Shown here one piece after another: positions 22,672 through 34,300 of a DNA stretch of 64,000 nt. Source of the DNA: Brachycybe producta (Eukaryota; Arthropoda; Diplopoda; Playtdesmida; Andrognathidae); the NCBI GenBank assembly GCA_036925085.1, contig JAUPFP010000006.1, forward strand, positions 8,065,325 to 8,129,324. The letters are read 5' to 3'. The notes beneath the pieces were generated by a model. It saw only the letters and a list, made by a program, of their open reading frames with translations, was not told the origin of the DNA and made no database searches. The translations under genes were made by a program, and so were the position numbers. Position 1 is the first letter of the stretch. Each line of letters begins with the position of its first letter.

Positions 22672-23079
22672 GTTGTAATTAATAAATTTCGTCACAAATT
22701 GACGAGAGAAAAAATGAATGCAAATTGCAGTTTGAATTTTTCTAAGACATCTCTCTCTCTCTCTCATTCAAATTGATAAACAACGTCCTTTGTGCCAAAT
22801 TCTGATAATGGCCACAGCTGAATAATGGAACCATTCATAATGAAGGAAGTTAATTAGTTGATCTTCGGAAGCTTTTCACACATTTCATCGATCGTGATCA
22901 TTTTTTACTATAGTTCTAACTGCGATAAAAGTTGCCAACTGTTTTTTTTTCTATTATTTCCTTTGAGAAATCAGCTTTTTCTGCGATACTCAAACAATCA
23001 AATTCACATAACCTCAAAATGAGACTTCGCAATGTTTCTCAATTAAATACGAATCATTTCTGAGCTCCATGTCATTATT
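22672..23079 (+). repeat. 408-bp repeat between the two peptide genes
   Basis: Almost identical to 33577-33993 over its whole length: a handful of substitutions plus a CT-microsatellite length difference. Both copies begin GTTGTAATTAATAAATTTCG and end TGTCATTATT. No terminal repeats are seen. Confidence 0.9.
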
Positions 23080-24224
23080 GGGGAAACAAGTAAGCAACCC
23101 GGCAACTGTTGCAAGAATATTCCTCGATTTTGCCATTTTCCTTTCATATAAAAACAGCTGTCATATTCCATTTAATTTTTTCTAAGGGCGTTCATTGGCG
23201 AGCAACTTTTAGTGGCCGAAATGGACTGCAACCGACCACTCAAGTCGACTCTATACGACCAGTTTATGCAACCCAGTCAACTAAACCTTTCAACCACTGG
23301 CAGTCGACTTGAGTAGCTGGTTTTACCAACACCACCCACTTTTTGCAGTCCATCTCCACCATCAAATGCCTTGTCACACAAACCACTTTTTAATGATAAA
23401 CAGTTCGACTTGCAAAATGTAGTTGGCTTGTCTCGCCAAAACCGACAACTCGAATCGAGCGTGTAGTTGAGCGAACTGTAAAAAAGTGGTCGTCATTGAC
23501 AACATGGAACTGATACGTTTGCGAAAATGAACTTCGACAAGGAAACGCTTTTGTTATGGTTTCTACGTCATAGGAATTGAACACAATAAAAAAAAAGTCG
23601 CGACAGGCCGTTTTAAACTGTTTCTTGTCTAAAAGACAACCCGATCTATTGTCGATGGCGGAGATCGACCACTTTCAGGAGACAGAAGTTTGAAAGTTGT
23701 TAAACACCGCTCTTACGAGCGATGTCTTTTCATAGCAATGCAATATCAGCCACACCTCAGCCACCTGTGACAACAGTTTAGCAGTCGAACTCGACCAATA
23801 AAAAAAGTGGTTCGTGCGACACGGACCTAAAATGCGCCCATCTGAAAAGCAAACATGTTCACCAGATGATTTCTTGCAAAGTTACCACGTACTTTTTTGT
23901 TAAAAAATGAAAAAGATGCATGATTTTTCAAAAGCTATTTAGTGTTTTTGTAAAGGTCGATCAGCTCCATTGGTTCGAACAAAATAATGAAACCTGTCAA
24001 AATGAAAATTAAATCAATGAAAAAAAAAATGATTTCCATTATCATTTTAAAGTAAATGAAAACCGATACCGCGTCAACCAATACATCCTTCACGTAGAAC
24101 AGGAAATTCGTATTTCAACAACCCAGGTGGTAACACATGTACCAACTGGATAATACAAGTCCATCCAATAGGCAGCCTAAAAACTGCCAAACTTCATTTA
24201 GTTGTCTGGTTGCCTGTGTATAGT

Positions 24225-25459
24225 ATGTCTGGTTCCAAAGCAATTATTTTGGTGGCTTTCGTCTTTACGATCCTATTTGTAAACGGTAAGAAAACGCATT
24301 GAAAAGGAAGCTGGAAATAGAAACCCGCTCCGTAAACGGGAGTTGCCGTTTTGATGAACGGCAGAACGGGTCGCAACAACAGTAGGAACAGTCGGAAGGT
24401 TAGGTTTAGTTAAATTAACCTTGTTGCAGAGGGTCTTGGGAGCCAAGCCCTCCAATTTTCAAAGAATTAATTCATCAAATTTGTCCAATGTTCGGACCGT
24501 TGAACAAATTACGGAACACTGGACTAATTTGATGAAAAAAATCTTTAGAAACTGTGGGGCTGAACTCCCAAGACCCTCTGCAACAAGCTTAATTTAACTA
24601 AACCTAACCTTCCGACTGTGTCTACTATTACTATTACTCTACCCTTTCAAACTCTCCTAATTCTGTTTTCCAGAAGAGCAAAAATTAAGTGAAACACATG
24701 GTTTAGAAACTAGAAGAGTTACCAGTTTGAAAACTGACATAAATTTAAAGCACAGTGTATTTTTTTTTAATTTTTACCTATGAAACATGAAACTACTATA
24801 TGAAATGATTCAGCTACCATTTTAGTTTCGAACACATTTTCAAGTTCGCCTTACAAGTGTTGCTCCTGAATCAAAAGAAACTTGAAAGTGATTTAAAAAA
24901 TAGAATGGTAGCTTAATCACTTACAAGATATTTTCATGTTGATTGATATCTTTTAAAATAAGCTTTTTTATACGTCAGTTTCAAAATTATTAAACTTTAA
25001 GCAGACGATATATTTTTTAAAACTTTACCTATGATAATAAAAGTTTATTTTGAAAAATATCAATCTTATAGTTTCTAACCAGACTCCCTTAGTGTTGTGC
25101 TCTTCTGTTATGCAGAATAACCAGAGATTTCAAAAATCTGCTATTTTCATAAAACACCTTACATTCGTATAAAATTGTTTATATAATTCTAACATGTAAC
25201 TTATTATTCTCGTTAAATAGTTACATCCAGACGGGTCTTAGGTTGTTACTCTTGGTTTCATAGTTGGTTTTACAAGGGTTGTGACAGGGAATGTGGAGTA
25301 GGATATACGAATTTTAAATGTGCTCGTCACAGAGCCCACTGGCAATGCCTTTGTAGTACGGGACCCGGCATAGACGGTATTCAGAATTGGCTCACAGTGC
25401 CAGACGTAGAACAGCGGAGAGGAAACAGAGTAGAAAATATTGACGAACTCGACGATTAA
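24225..25459 (+). CDS. Secreted six-cysteine defensin-like peptide, copy B
   Basis: Two exons, 24225-24285 and 25221-25459, phase 1, giving 99 aa. The signal exon matches copy A except for one silent change (CTG to CTA). All six cysteines and the SWF-SWF segment are kept. In the mature exon I count 11 replacements up to the last cysteine and about 15 more, plus indels, in the tail, with no silent change. Several raise the positive charge of the cysteine-rich part (Ser to Lys, His to Arg, Glu to Arg). The frame is open and splice sites are intact, so it looks functional, but the TATA box is altered and an LTR sits 102 bp after the stop. Same family and same caveat on function as copy A. Confidence 0.8.
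24388..24620. repeat. Inverted-repeat MITE in copy B intron
   Basis: Copy of the element at 21571-21803, carried along by the gene duplication. Confidence 0.85.
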
Positions 25460-25561
25460 CTTTAAGAAGATATAATATTTCAAAAAAATGATCATACAAT
25501 GACAAGACAACAATGTATCTCCTATGTTCATATTTGATTAAAACTGTTTAATGAATGATTA

Positions 25562-26313
25562 TGTGACGTGGCTGGCCCTCTTGCACCGCCCGGTTGGGGT
25601 GGTGCGGGCTGCGGACCAGCCACCATGAACGATTTTACCGCTTGCGACATGTCTGTTCTTTACAGTCTTTTCGCGAGTTGGTTCATCCGCGCTCTAAGTC
25701 CACAAAAAGACTTTTACTCTCGGGAACCTTCGGTATAGGGCGTGACGACTCCGGAGTTACCGCTACTGTTTTATCGAGTTACTTAGAGGCCCCAAGCGGA
25801 GAGACTCAGATAGTACCCGAGTACCGTCGTTGGGAGTTCCGTTCCTGTTCGGAATTGCAAACTCAAAATCACAATACACAACACTGTATATATTAAATCC
25901 AGGTAGATTGAATAAAAACTCTTTACTCTTTTAGGTTACATTGTTGTATACATCGGTACTTTTACATTCATTTAATTTACAACTCTACTCTTCGATCGAT
26001 CGCTGTTTTCTAACTGTCCTCACACATAGGTCCCACCGTACTCTCCTCCGGTCTCCTGGGAGGGGCGACTGTCACCTCAGGGCTCAATGATTGACCAACT
26101 GGGCCAATCATTGCCCTGGGCTGAGAATGCAACCTTATAAGGGAAGGTATTTTTGAGTCTCTTTTCCCAATTCTCACGGTTCGACTGGGTTCCACGAATT
26201 CACACAGAATTCGGGCCACCCAAGACTGGACATCTGTGCACCGAGGGGTGCCATACTGTCAGACAGGAATTTCTACAGGGTGTTCCACCATTCTGTTGCT
26301 ACAGGGTGTCACA
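25562..26313 (-). mobile_element. Solo-LTR-like element after copy B
   Basis: 752 bp bounded by TGTGAC and GTCACA, flanked by ATTA on both sides (probable target duplication). Read on the minus strand it starts TGTGACACCCTG, has a TATAAGG promoter-like site and an AATAAA-rich zone, and near its end an ATG with a short open frame (MSQAVKSF). The empty site survives in copy A near 22629, which fixes the boundaries. Related copies lie at 48837 and 50973. Confidence 0.75.
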
Positions 26314-26530
26314 ATTATTTTTAATTAAAATAGAATAAATGTGTCGTAGTTTTTTGTTGTTGTTGTTCCTATTTTAGGTGATGGTGTTAATTTGGTTAAG
26401 GTGTCTATCTATGCACTTAAATCCCCCGCCCGGGTCTTTCAAAAACGTTTCAACGCCAAACTTCTTTCAGGATCGAAACATTACAAAATAAGATGGAGAT
26501 GTTTTAAACTTGTTAAAACCACCAAACTGC

Positions 26531-26585
26531 TAGTGAATCTGCAAAATTTAATACATTTCAGGTGTTGAATTTTGCAGATTCACTA
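26531..26585. repeat. Short perfect hairpin
   Basis: TAGTGAATCTGCAAAATT pairs with AATTTTGCAGATTCACTA around a loop of about 18 nt. It is isolated and of unknown origin. Confidence 0.7.
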
Positions 26586-27613
26586 TCAGACTGATTTCGA
26601 TTTCGCTTTTCATAAATGATTTGATGAAATGATGACTAAAAGTAAAAAAAACCATCGATTTGCATCGAACACTAACTAAATTTTAATTCCAATAATATGC
26701 AACTGACATAATAAACGTTTGATAAGTTTTTATCAAAAGTGGTTAAAACAGGTTGAAGTTTAACCTTATTTAAGCAACGTTTTTGAATATAAGGGTTCAT
26801 TTTTAAAACGTCTGTCAAAAATTGTAATCCCGGTTTAAATATTAGCTACACTTCTACAAAAGTCTTACAAAAGTCAAACAAAAGTTTTCCTGAAATCAGC
26901 TATTCATAAATCATTTTAAGTCTCCAAAAAAAAGTCTTAAAAATTCCTAAAAGGTCTCTAAAGTAAAATATTTTATTAGGTGAATAACAATTACATACAT
27001 TTTAGACACATTTTCACACAACTTTGAAACGGAAAAAAAAAAAGAATTTCGTAAAAAAAGAACTTAAAAAATGAGAAAAAGAAATTTATTCTATGTTTTA
27101 AGTAATGGAAGCAAATTTCGTTTAATTACTGAAGAAAACAAATTGTTAAAAGAAAATTTGGCACTTAGGATAAAAGAAAAATGTCTTTAAATCGTTTATT
27201 CTTTTCTCTTAACGATTAAGTAGAAATTATTAAATTATTATTTTGACATTTAAAAATAAGTGAGCGGAAGAAAAAAACCCACTTTTGATTAATTTTAGAC
27301 TTGTAGATTGGAAATAGGAATTTGTTTTTTAAAAAAATAGTCGAAGATATAAAAAACACACGGAAAACAAAAGACAACAACAAAAGAATTAAAACATAAG
27401 AAAGAAAATTGACATCCATTGAGTTAAACAATAAAAAAGACGACAGAAAAAAGATTAAATTACAAATTAATTCGTTTTGTTCGTTAAAAAGCAAGAAGAG
27501 AACGAAAAACAACACAAAACACAGAATGGAATAAGAATAAACAAGAAAATATACAAAATTCGTTATTTCACTAAATTCGGATTTTGGCAAGATCAAAAAC
27601 AGATTCAAGTCTC

Positions 27614-27625
27614 ATTAATAATAAT

Positions 27626-27664
<39 letters not shown>
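27614..27664. repeat. (TAA)n microsatellite
   Basis: About sixteen TAA/ATA units. Poly-Asn and poly-Ile frames across it are artefacts. Confidence 0.9.
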
Positions 27665-27666
<2 letters not shown>

Positions 27667-27990
27667 CATTCGAATATATTTTATATTTTTATCTACAAAT
27701 TCATATTACGAAGACGGTCATAGCTGCATCATACTAAAAGCTAAAGCCCCAACTTCAAGAAGAAAACATGGCACTTGAATTTCAATTTGACGCCTCTGAA
27801 CAGGGGGTCCAAACATACAAAAATAAGTCTTTCACGAAGCTCCCTTCAATAAGGTTTTTCCGTCTATGTTGTAACCCTGCCGAGAGTGTTCAGTTCAAGT
27901 GCCGAGTTTTAGTTCTTCGAACTTGGGCCTAATTCTATAACACCGTCAAAACAAAAAAAAAATTCATTTTCAAAAATATACAAACATAAC

Positions 27991-28138
27991 TACGGAGCAC
28001 TGCTGCCCTGTAAAGCCCCATACAGTGAAAATAATTTTCATTACAGTTGACATTTTTTTTCTGTCAATTGACAAAAAAATTGTGTCAACTGTAATGGCAA
28101 TTATTTTCACTATGGGCTTTACAGGGCAGAGCTCCGTA
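27991..28138. repeat. Foldback element, 148 bp
   Basis: Arms TACGGAGC...GCCCTGTAAAGCCC and GGGCTTTACAGGGC...GCTCCGTA, with inner arms GTGAAAATAATT / AATTATTTTCAC and CAGTTGACA / TGTCAACTG. It forms a near-complete hairpin. Confidence 0.85.
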
Positions 28139-28959
28139 CATAACTTATAAAGAGAATAAATGCTGAGTTTTGTTGTGCGAAAACGAACTAAAATAAAAAA
28201 CATTATCTTCAGAAATCTCACTTCAACATGGATACAAAAATTCAAATAGAACGACTTTATAAAACAACTTTTAAAAAGAAATTTCAAGATGCCTTTTAAA
28301 ACTAGAAGAGTAAAAAAGATGCAATAAATACATATTTATGATGACATCTTTTAAAATAAACTTTTTATTGCCGTTTAAATTGTGCATTTCTGTTTTTCAT
28401 CAGAAGTTGGTTCGAAAAAAAAAAAAAATGGATAATTTTAATCATTCCACAAATGTTTCTTAAAGATTTCTAAGTTTTTCAATTTTTCAAGATTTTGTAA
28501 TCATTTTCAAACTAAAATAAAGGTTTATTATTAAATAATACAATAAAATATTCTTTTTTTTTTAAATTAAGTAGTCTTAATTATTCCAAGATTCAACTAA
28601 TTATTTAAGAAAACAGAAATAATTTATTGCATTAATTAATTTGAATCGTCAAAAACTCAACATTATTATTAAAGATTTTTTTGAATTGTCACAAATGTAT
28701 GTTAAACAATTTTAAGGTTTTAAATTTTTTTTAAGATTTTTTAATCATTTTCAAACTAACACAAAATTTTATTATTAAATACATTTTAACATTTTTGAAT
28801 CGTTTTCAAACTAACATGGAAGTTTATTATTACATTTTTTTAAGATTTTTTTTTTAAATTTTAAGATTTTAATCATATTCAAACAACTATAAAAGTTTAT
28901 TATTAAAGATTTTTAAGATTATAAGATTTTTTTTAATAACTTTCAAACTACTGTAACTA

Positions 28960-29166
28960 GGCTTGCCACCTTTCCTCCTTTGTGGAGGACAGTCCTCCAA
29001 TCAGAAGAAATGTAATCCGGTTAGGACAGTCCTCCACGCAGAGGCAAACATGTCCTCCACACAATAAATTGTGTAAAAACTTAAAATACGTTCATGGAGG
29101 ACGGGGTCCTGGCCAGAGGATAGTTCTTCCGAATGGAGGACTGTCCTCCACAGGTGGCAAGCCTTA
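28960..29166. mobile_element. MITE built of TCCTCCAC palindromes
   Basis: Terminal inverted repeat GGCTTGCCACC / GGTGGCAAGCC. Inside are repeated self-complementary GTGGAGGACAGTCCTCC blocks. CTGTAAC occurs on both flanks and may be a target duplication. Confidence 0.75.
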
Positions 29167-29904
29167 ACTGTAACAGCCTATTTTCAAAAACTTATTATTA
29201 TTATAAAAAAAAATATATTTACCACGTTCTTTAACTCTTCTAGTTTAAAAAAAACAAAACACAAAAAAATTCTTTTAAAAATTGTTTCACAAAAAGCATT
29301 TTAGTTCAATTTCTGAAATACATATAATATTGGAATGGAAAAATGAATCGAAATTTTCATTAATTTCATTCATAAACATACGTCACTGTTTAAATATACA
29401 AAACCACTTTTCTCCTTTTTTCGTCCATTTCGAAAAAAAAAAAAACTTTTCAAAATTTCATATTAATATCTACAAAAAAAGAATATTTAATATATTTAGA
29501 TTTATATATATATATAGACAATATGTATTTCTTATGTACAAAAAAGAAAGTGTGTAGAGAAAAAGAGAGATTGTAATTTCTGCTGAAGCAATGAAGCCAA
29601 TTAAAAAAAAAGGTTACTTTTCACTTGAAGTTCAACTTAAAAATATCTCGAACAGAATTTCAAACTTAGAAAACTCTTTGTTTTACGGAGTACCCTAGGT
29701 TTTTTTTTAATTTCAAAGTTAAACCCTGTTCAGAGGTTTCGATTTAAAGTTCAAGTACCAAGTTTCCTTTTTGAATTTGGTTCGTAGACTCATTTAAGCG
29801 TTTAGATTATAATACAAACTGATTTTTAAATACAGTTAGTTCTAAGTACAAGTAGCAAATGAAAAAAAAAATGTTGACGTTCAGTGTTAGCTCCTAATAA
29901 TAAG

Positions 29905-30810
29905 TCACTAATTCTTAGCTACGATACCTTGACGTATTACGACTTCAAAAAACATGGCAGTATCGCAGGCTACGAATGAAACGACCCAACGTCCGAGATC
30001 GAGAAAGTTGTTTTTATCAGCGTAATCTAAAACGTTGCTTAAGATAAAGTTACGCTCAAGGGTAGTATTCTTAATGATGGCTAAGTCAAAAAAGTATGAA
30101 GTAAAAGTTGATGAGTTTAGCAATAGCTTTGTCTTAAAAGTCATTAAGAATACAAACCCCCCAAAAACATGATGTAAAATAAAACTCTCTATGAAGAGTT
30201 TTCAAGTTTAGTTTTGTGTTAAGTTGCCCTTTGCCTTAAAGCAACTTTTAAGATTACGGCCGTTAGTGAAGGACCACCGCAATTGAAATTCAAGTAATTT
30301 ATATGGAATACCATTTGAAAAAATGTGTGCCACGAGCAAGAAGGAATATCGACGAGAAAAATAGATCGTAGTATCTCGTGATCGTATTCCATTTCTTAAT
30401 AATTGCTAATTGTGAGACTGCTAAAGATAGGGTCGTATTCTTAATGATTGCTAAGTTCAAAGTTCGAGCTAAACTTACGAACTTTCTTCTTCTTAATGGA
30501 ATTAGCGCATGCTAAAAGAGGCCTCACGAGACCTCGTGTTCGGCACGAAGATAAGAAGACATTTCCTTCGATTTTATTCAAAATATGTAATGCGAGGTGG
30601 CGAGCCACTTCTAAGCTAAACACTTGACTAGCTGAGCTGAGAACCAGTGCGCATCTCTAAGCACCCATTAAAAATACCACCTCTTCCGTGCTAAGAGTCG
30701 TATGATTAACAGTTTTTAAGTCAAAGCTATTGCTAAATGTTTCTATCTTTTACACGAAATCATGAGTTTAGCAAACCTTTGACTTAACAATCATTAAGAA
30801 TACGACCTTA
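29905..30810. repeat. Foldback family TTCTTAATGATTGCTAAGT
   Basis: Several inverted copies. One pair is 30068-30090 against 30115-30150, with GTTGATGAGTTTAGC inside; another runs from GTCGTATTCTTAATGATTGC (30432) to CAATCATTAAGAATACGACC (30807). Relatives lie at 34727-34830 and 47705-47835. Confidence 0.65.
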
Positions 30811-31364
30811 AACTCGTTAACTTTTCATTCATGTAAAAGTGGAAAAATCTAGAACCAGAAGCTTTCACTATTTCAATCATCAATCATTAAGAAAATACGA
30901 CCATATTGGTCGAATTTCAACTTTAATTAGACTCGAAAACCTCAAAAACCTTCGTAATCTCTCGAGATCGCCAAGAGCCACAATCGAATTTCGAATGTTA
31001 AACACGATTGGCTACAAACCTACCGTTTCTCTCGAACAGTCTCGCAATATTATGGAACGTAAAACGATGCTCGGAACATAAGGAATGTAAATAAATCGAT
31101 GTTCGTGGACATATGGAATGTGTTTGTTCGACGCTATAAGAAATAGTTACTAGAAAATACTCATAAAACCTACGATTTGTTTGAAAATTCTGATTCAGAA
31201 CGAAGACAACTTCTCGAAAGGGCAGATCTTTGTCCGCTTCTTTCTCGTACATAACTTTAAATTAAGGTACATACCGGTTTGGAAGTGACAAGAGGCAAAT
31301 GAAGACGTTTTCTTTCGAGAATCTGCTTAGTTATGAAATCGAACTGATGTTAATAATAAGTCCC

Positions 31365-34300
31365 TTAATAGATGGACGAAAGATCCAAATGTAAATCTCT
31401 CGACGGCTTCGAACCGTTCGATTGGGACGACAACGGAGGTCCTTTTATTCGCCTCGGAAAAGTTGCGGCCGTCTTCTGTTTGGCTCCCAAGCTGCCACGA
31501 CTCGCCATTATCGTGTGACACATCATGGCTTTGCACTCCTTACAGATGGTCATTAGAGAACCGCGTAGTTTTTCTTGGTGCTCTAAAGACGGTCGCTCTG
31601 TTTTGCGAACGGTCCACGATCGTAATAACGGAGCTCTACGTTTAACGGCTACGGGCGTAGCTTTCGAATTCTCTTTCCAACTCTCGTTGGCCGTGGGAAT
31701 AACTGGCAACGAGGCCATCGAATGTGTTTCGCAGTTGGTGTCCAGAGACGGTATTGGCGGGAGAGATGATGGTGGTGTGTTTGATTTTCTATGGTTTGCT
31801 TTGGTTGGAGTTGTTGGAGATGTCGGCACCGATCCAGAACTGTTTAATAAGAAATTTATAAGCAAAAAAAATAAATCACTTTAAAACATCTCTCGTTCCT
31901 GAATTCCGAAATAATTAAACTGTAATCAGAATTATTTTCTTAAAGTAAACAACTTTAAAAGCTAGAAATTTCATTCATGCCTTCCAGTTAGAAATCCAGC
32001 AAGGTCCATCAACCTCCACGAAGGTCCATCATCGCTCGCCGGTGAAGGACTTGGACTTAACGTGTAAACCGGAATACTAGCAAAATGTTCGGTCGGAATA
32101 CGCATCTAAAAACGAACCGAAAAAACAAATATTTATATAGAAAGTTCAAATTTAACACGTTCGAGTAAAGAATAATAAAAAAAAACCTTGGAGCAGCACT
32201 TGTCGCAAACTGTCCTCGTGCACAGCTTGCACTTATTACCCCAGGGACCAAACATCGCAAATCGTGTTTTCCGACAAGTGAAACACAACTAAAACAACAA
32301 CAACGACGACGACGACGATAACAATAAAAACCATAAAAATGAATGTTCACACTTGGATTGAAATTAAATGTTTCTGATATTATGTGGGTGGTTTTCATAA
32401 CTCACCTTTCTGTTGAGAATGTCGTTATAATGCGGTGTGTCGGCCAACATCGTTTCTAATTCGGCTTTGGTCAGTTCACTTCGAATGTGGACCACTTCTT
32501 CGAGAGTCAGAGACAGGCAATCCGAGAGACTACTTTGCCGTATCATCTACGCGTCAAAAGAACCAAACAGAATGTTAAATATACAAAGTGTGTACGGAGA
32601 AAACAATGCCACACTTTATTTTTCAAATTATTACTTGGATGGAAACCGTCTATTGTTTAATTTGAAATATTTCCGAAACAATAAATGCAACTTAGTAGTT
32701 AACAACATACTAAAATGTAGTTATTTTAAAAATAGAATAATTTAAAAAAAATTGATTGTTTTTTTTAAAGGTTTCAAAAAAAGGGTTAAAAATAAGTTTG
32801 GTTCAGCAAAAAAAATTACAATTAAAACCTTATTTTTATTTTAATAACTGTCATCTCCCTTGGAATTTCTTTCAAGTTGGGTGACAGACAGTATACTAAA
32901 ATATATAAAGCAAAGCTTAAATAAAGCTAAACTTAAAATAGAAAAATTTAACCAGTCAAGTTTAAAGTATATACGATTCCTCAAACTATTATTTTACCTT
33001 TCAGAAGCAACATTAAGAAAAACTTGTATTTTCGAAACTAGAAAGGTCGCAGTTCAATAACTTACGGGTATTTTTCATCTCTTTTAAAATAAGCAGACGA
33101 CAATTTTGTCAATAAAAAGTTTATATTGAAAAATAAACGTGATTCAGCTCCCATTCTAGTTTCTAAAACACATTTAATGTCTCCTTAGTGTTGCTCTTCT
33201 GAAACGCAAAATAATCAGAGTTTCAAAATTATCTATCTGTCCAGAAAACATTTTAAACGGTATATAGACATTTGCCCTAAAGACACTTGCCCTACGGACA
33301 CTTACCCTAAAGGGCCATTTGCCCTAAAGTCACTTTTTTGTTCTCTCTTTTCATACGGTTTAGTGTCTTTCGGTGCAGTATGTTAAATTGGTTCTGCGCC
33401 CACAAAAAACGCCAAATGATGTAAATTTACATTCCTGATTAGGACAAATGTCCTTTTAGGGCAAGTGGTTTTAGGGCAAATGGCTTTATGACAAGTGTCT
33501 TTAGGTCAAATGTCCCACACCCATTTTAAACAATGTTTTTCGAATAAAATAAAATAAAAATATTTCAGCCATGGTCGTTGTAATTAATAAATTTCGTCAC
33601 AAATTGACGAGAGAAAAAATGAATGCAAATTGCAGTTTGAATTTTTCTAAGACATTATCTCTCTCTTTCTCTCTCTCTCATTCAAATTGATAAACAACAT
33701 CCTTTGTGCCAAATTCTGATAATGACCACAGCTGAATAATGGAACCATTCATAATGAAGGAAGTTAATTAGTTGATCTTCGGAAGCTTTTCACACATTTC
33801 ATCGATCGTGATCATTTTTTACTATAGTTCTAACTGCGATAAAAGTTGCCAACTGTTTTTTTTTCTATTATTTCCTTTGAGAAATCAGCTTTTTCTGCGA
33901 TACTCAAACAATCAAATTCACATAACCTCAAAAAGAGACTTCGCAATGTTTCTCAATTAAATACGAATCATTTCTGAGCTCCATGTCATTATTAATTAAA
34001 ATGCAATCATTGTACATCTTTTTTTTAAAAAAACAACCAATTATCTAAATAAAAACGTTCCCCTCAAGGCACAACCTCCTCTGGAAGTAAATTAAACTGA
34101 AATGTACCCCATTCCAACTGAATTTCTGCAGAAACGTGCAAAAATCTCTCATTTTCTTAAGAGTGGTCACATTTCTCATATCGCACCTCGGTTGGAAGAG
34201 TAGCGCACAACTAAAAAAAAAAACACTTTTTGGGGGAAATAATTTTAAAGTTGTATTTTTCCTATTTCAATCTACCGTAGGGGAGCCAAATAAACCGATA

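Larger units (their letters stand above)
23080..25561 (+). repeat. Tandem duplication unit B
   Basis: Second copy of the unit at 20190-22671. It keeps about 190 bp of intronic MITE near 24925-25115 that copy A lacks. Confidence 0.85.
26314..31364. other. Gene-poor AT-rich intergenic region
   Basis: No exon is recognised between the peptide genes and the SPIRE 3' end. The stretch holds several hairpins and MITEs listed separately, an ATT microsatellite and long runs of low-complexity A/T. The SPIRE 3' UTR must occupy part of 30500-31364. Confidence 0.6.
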
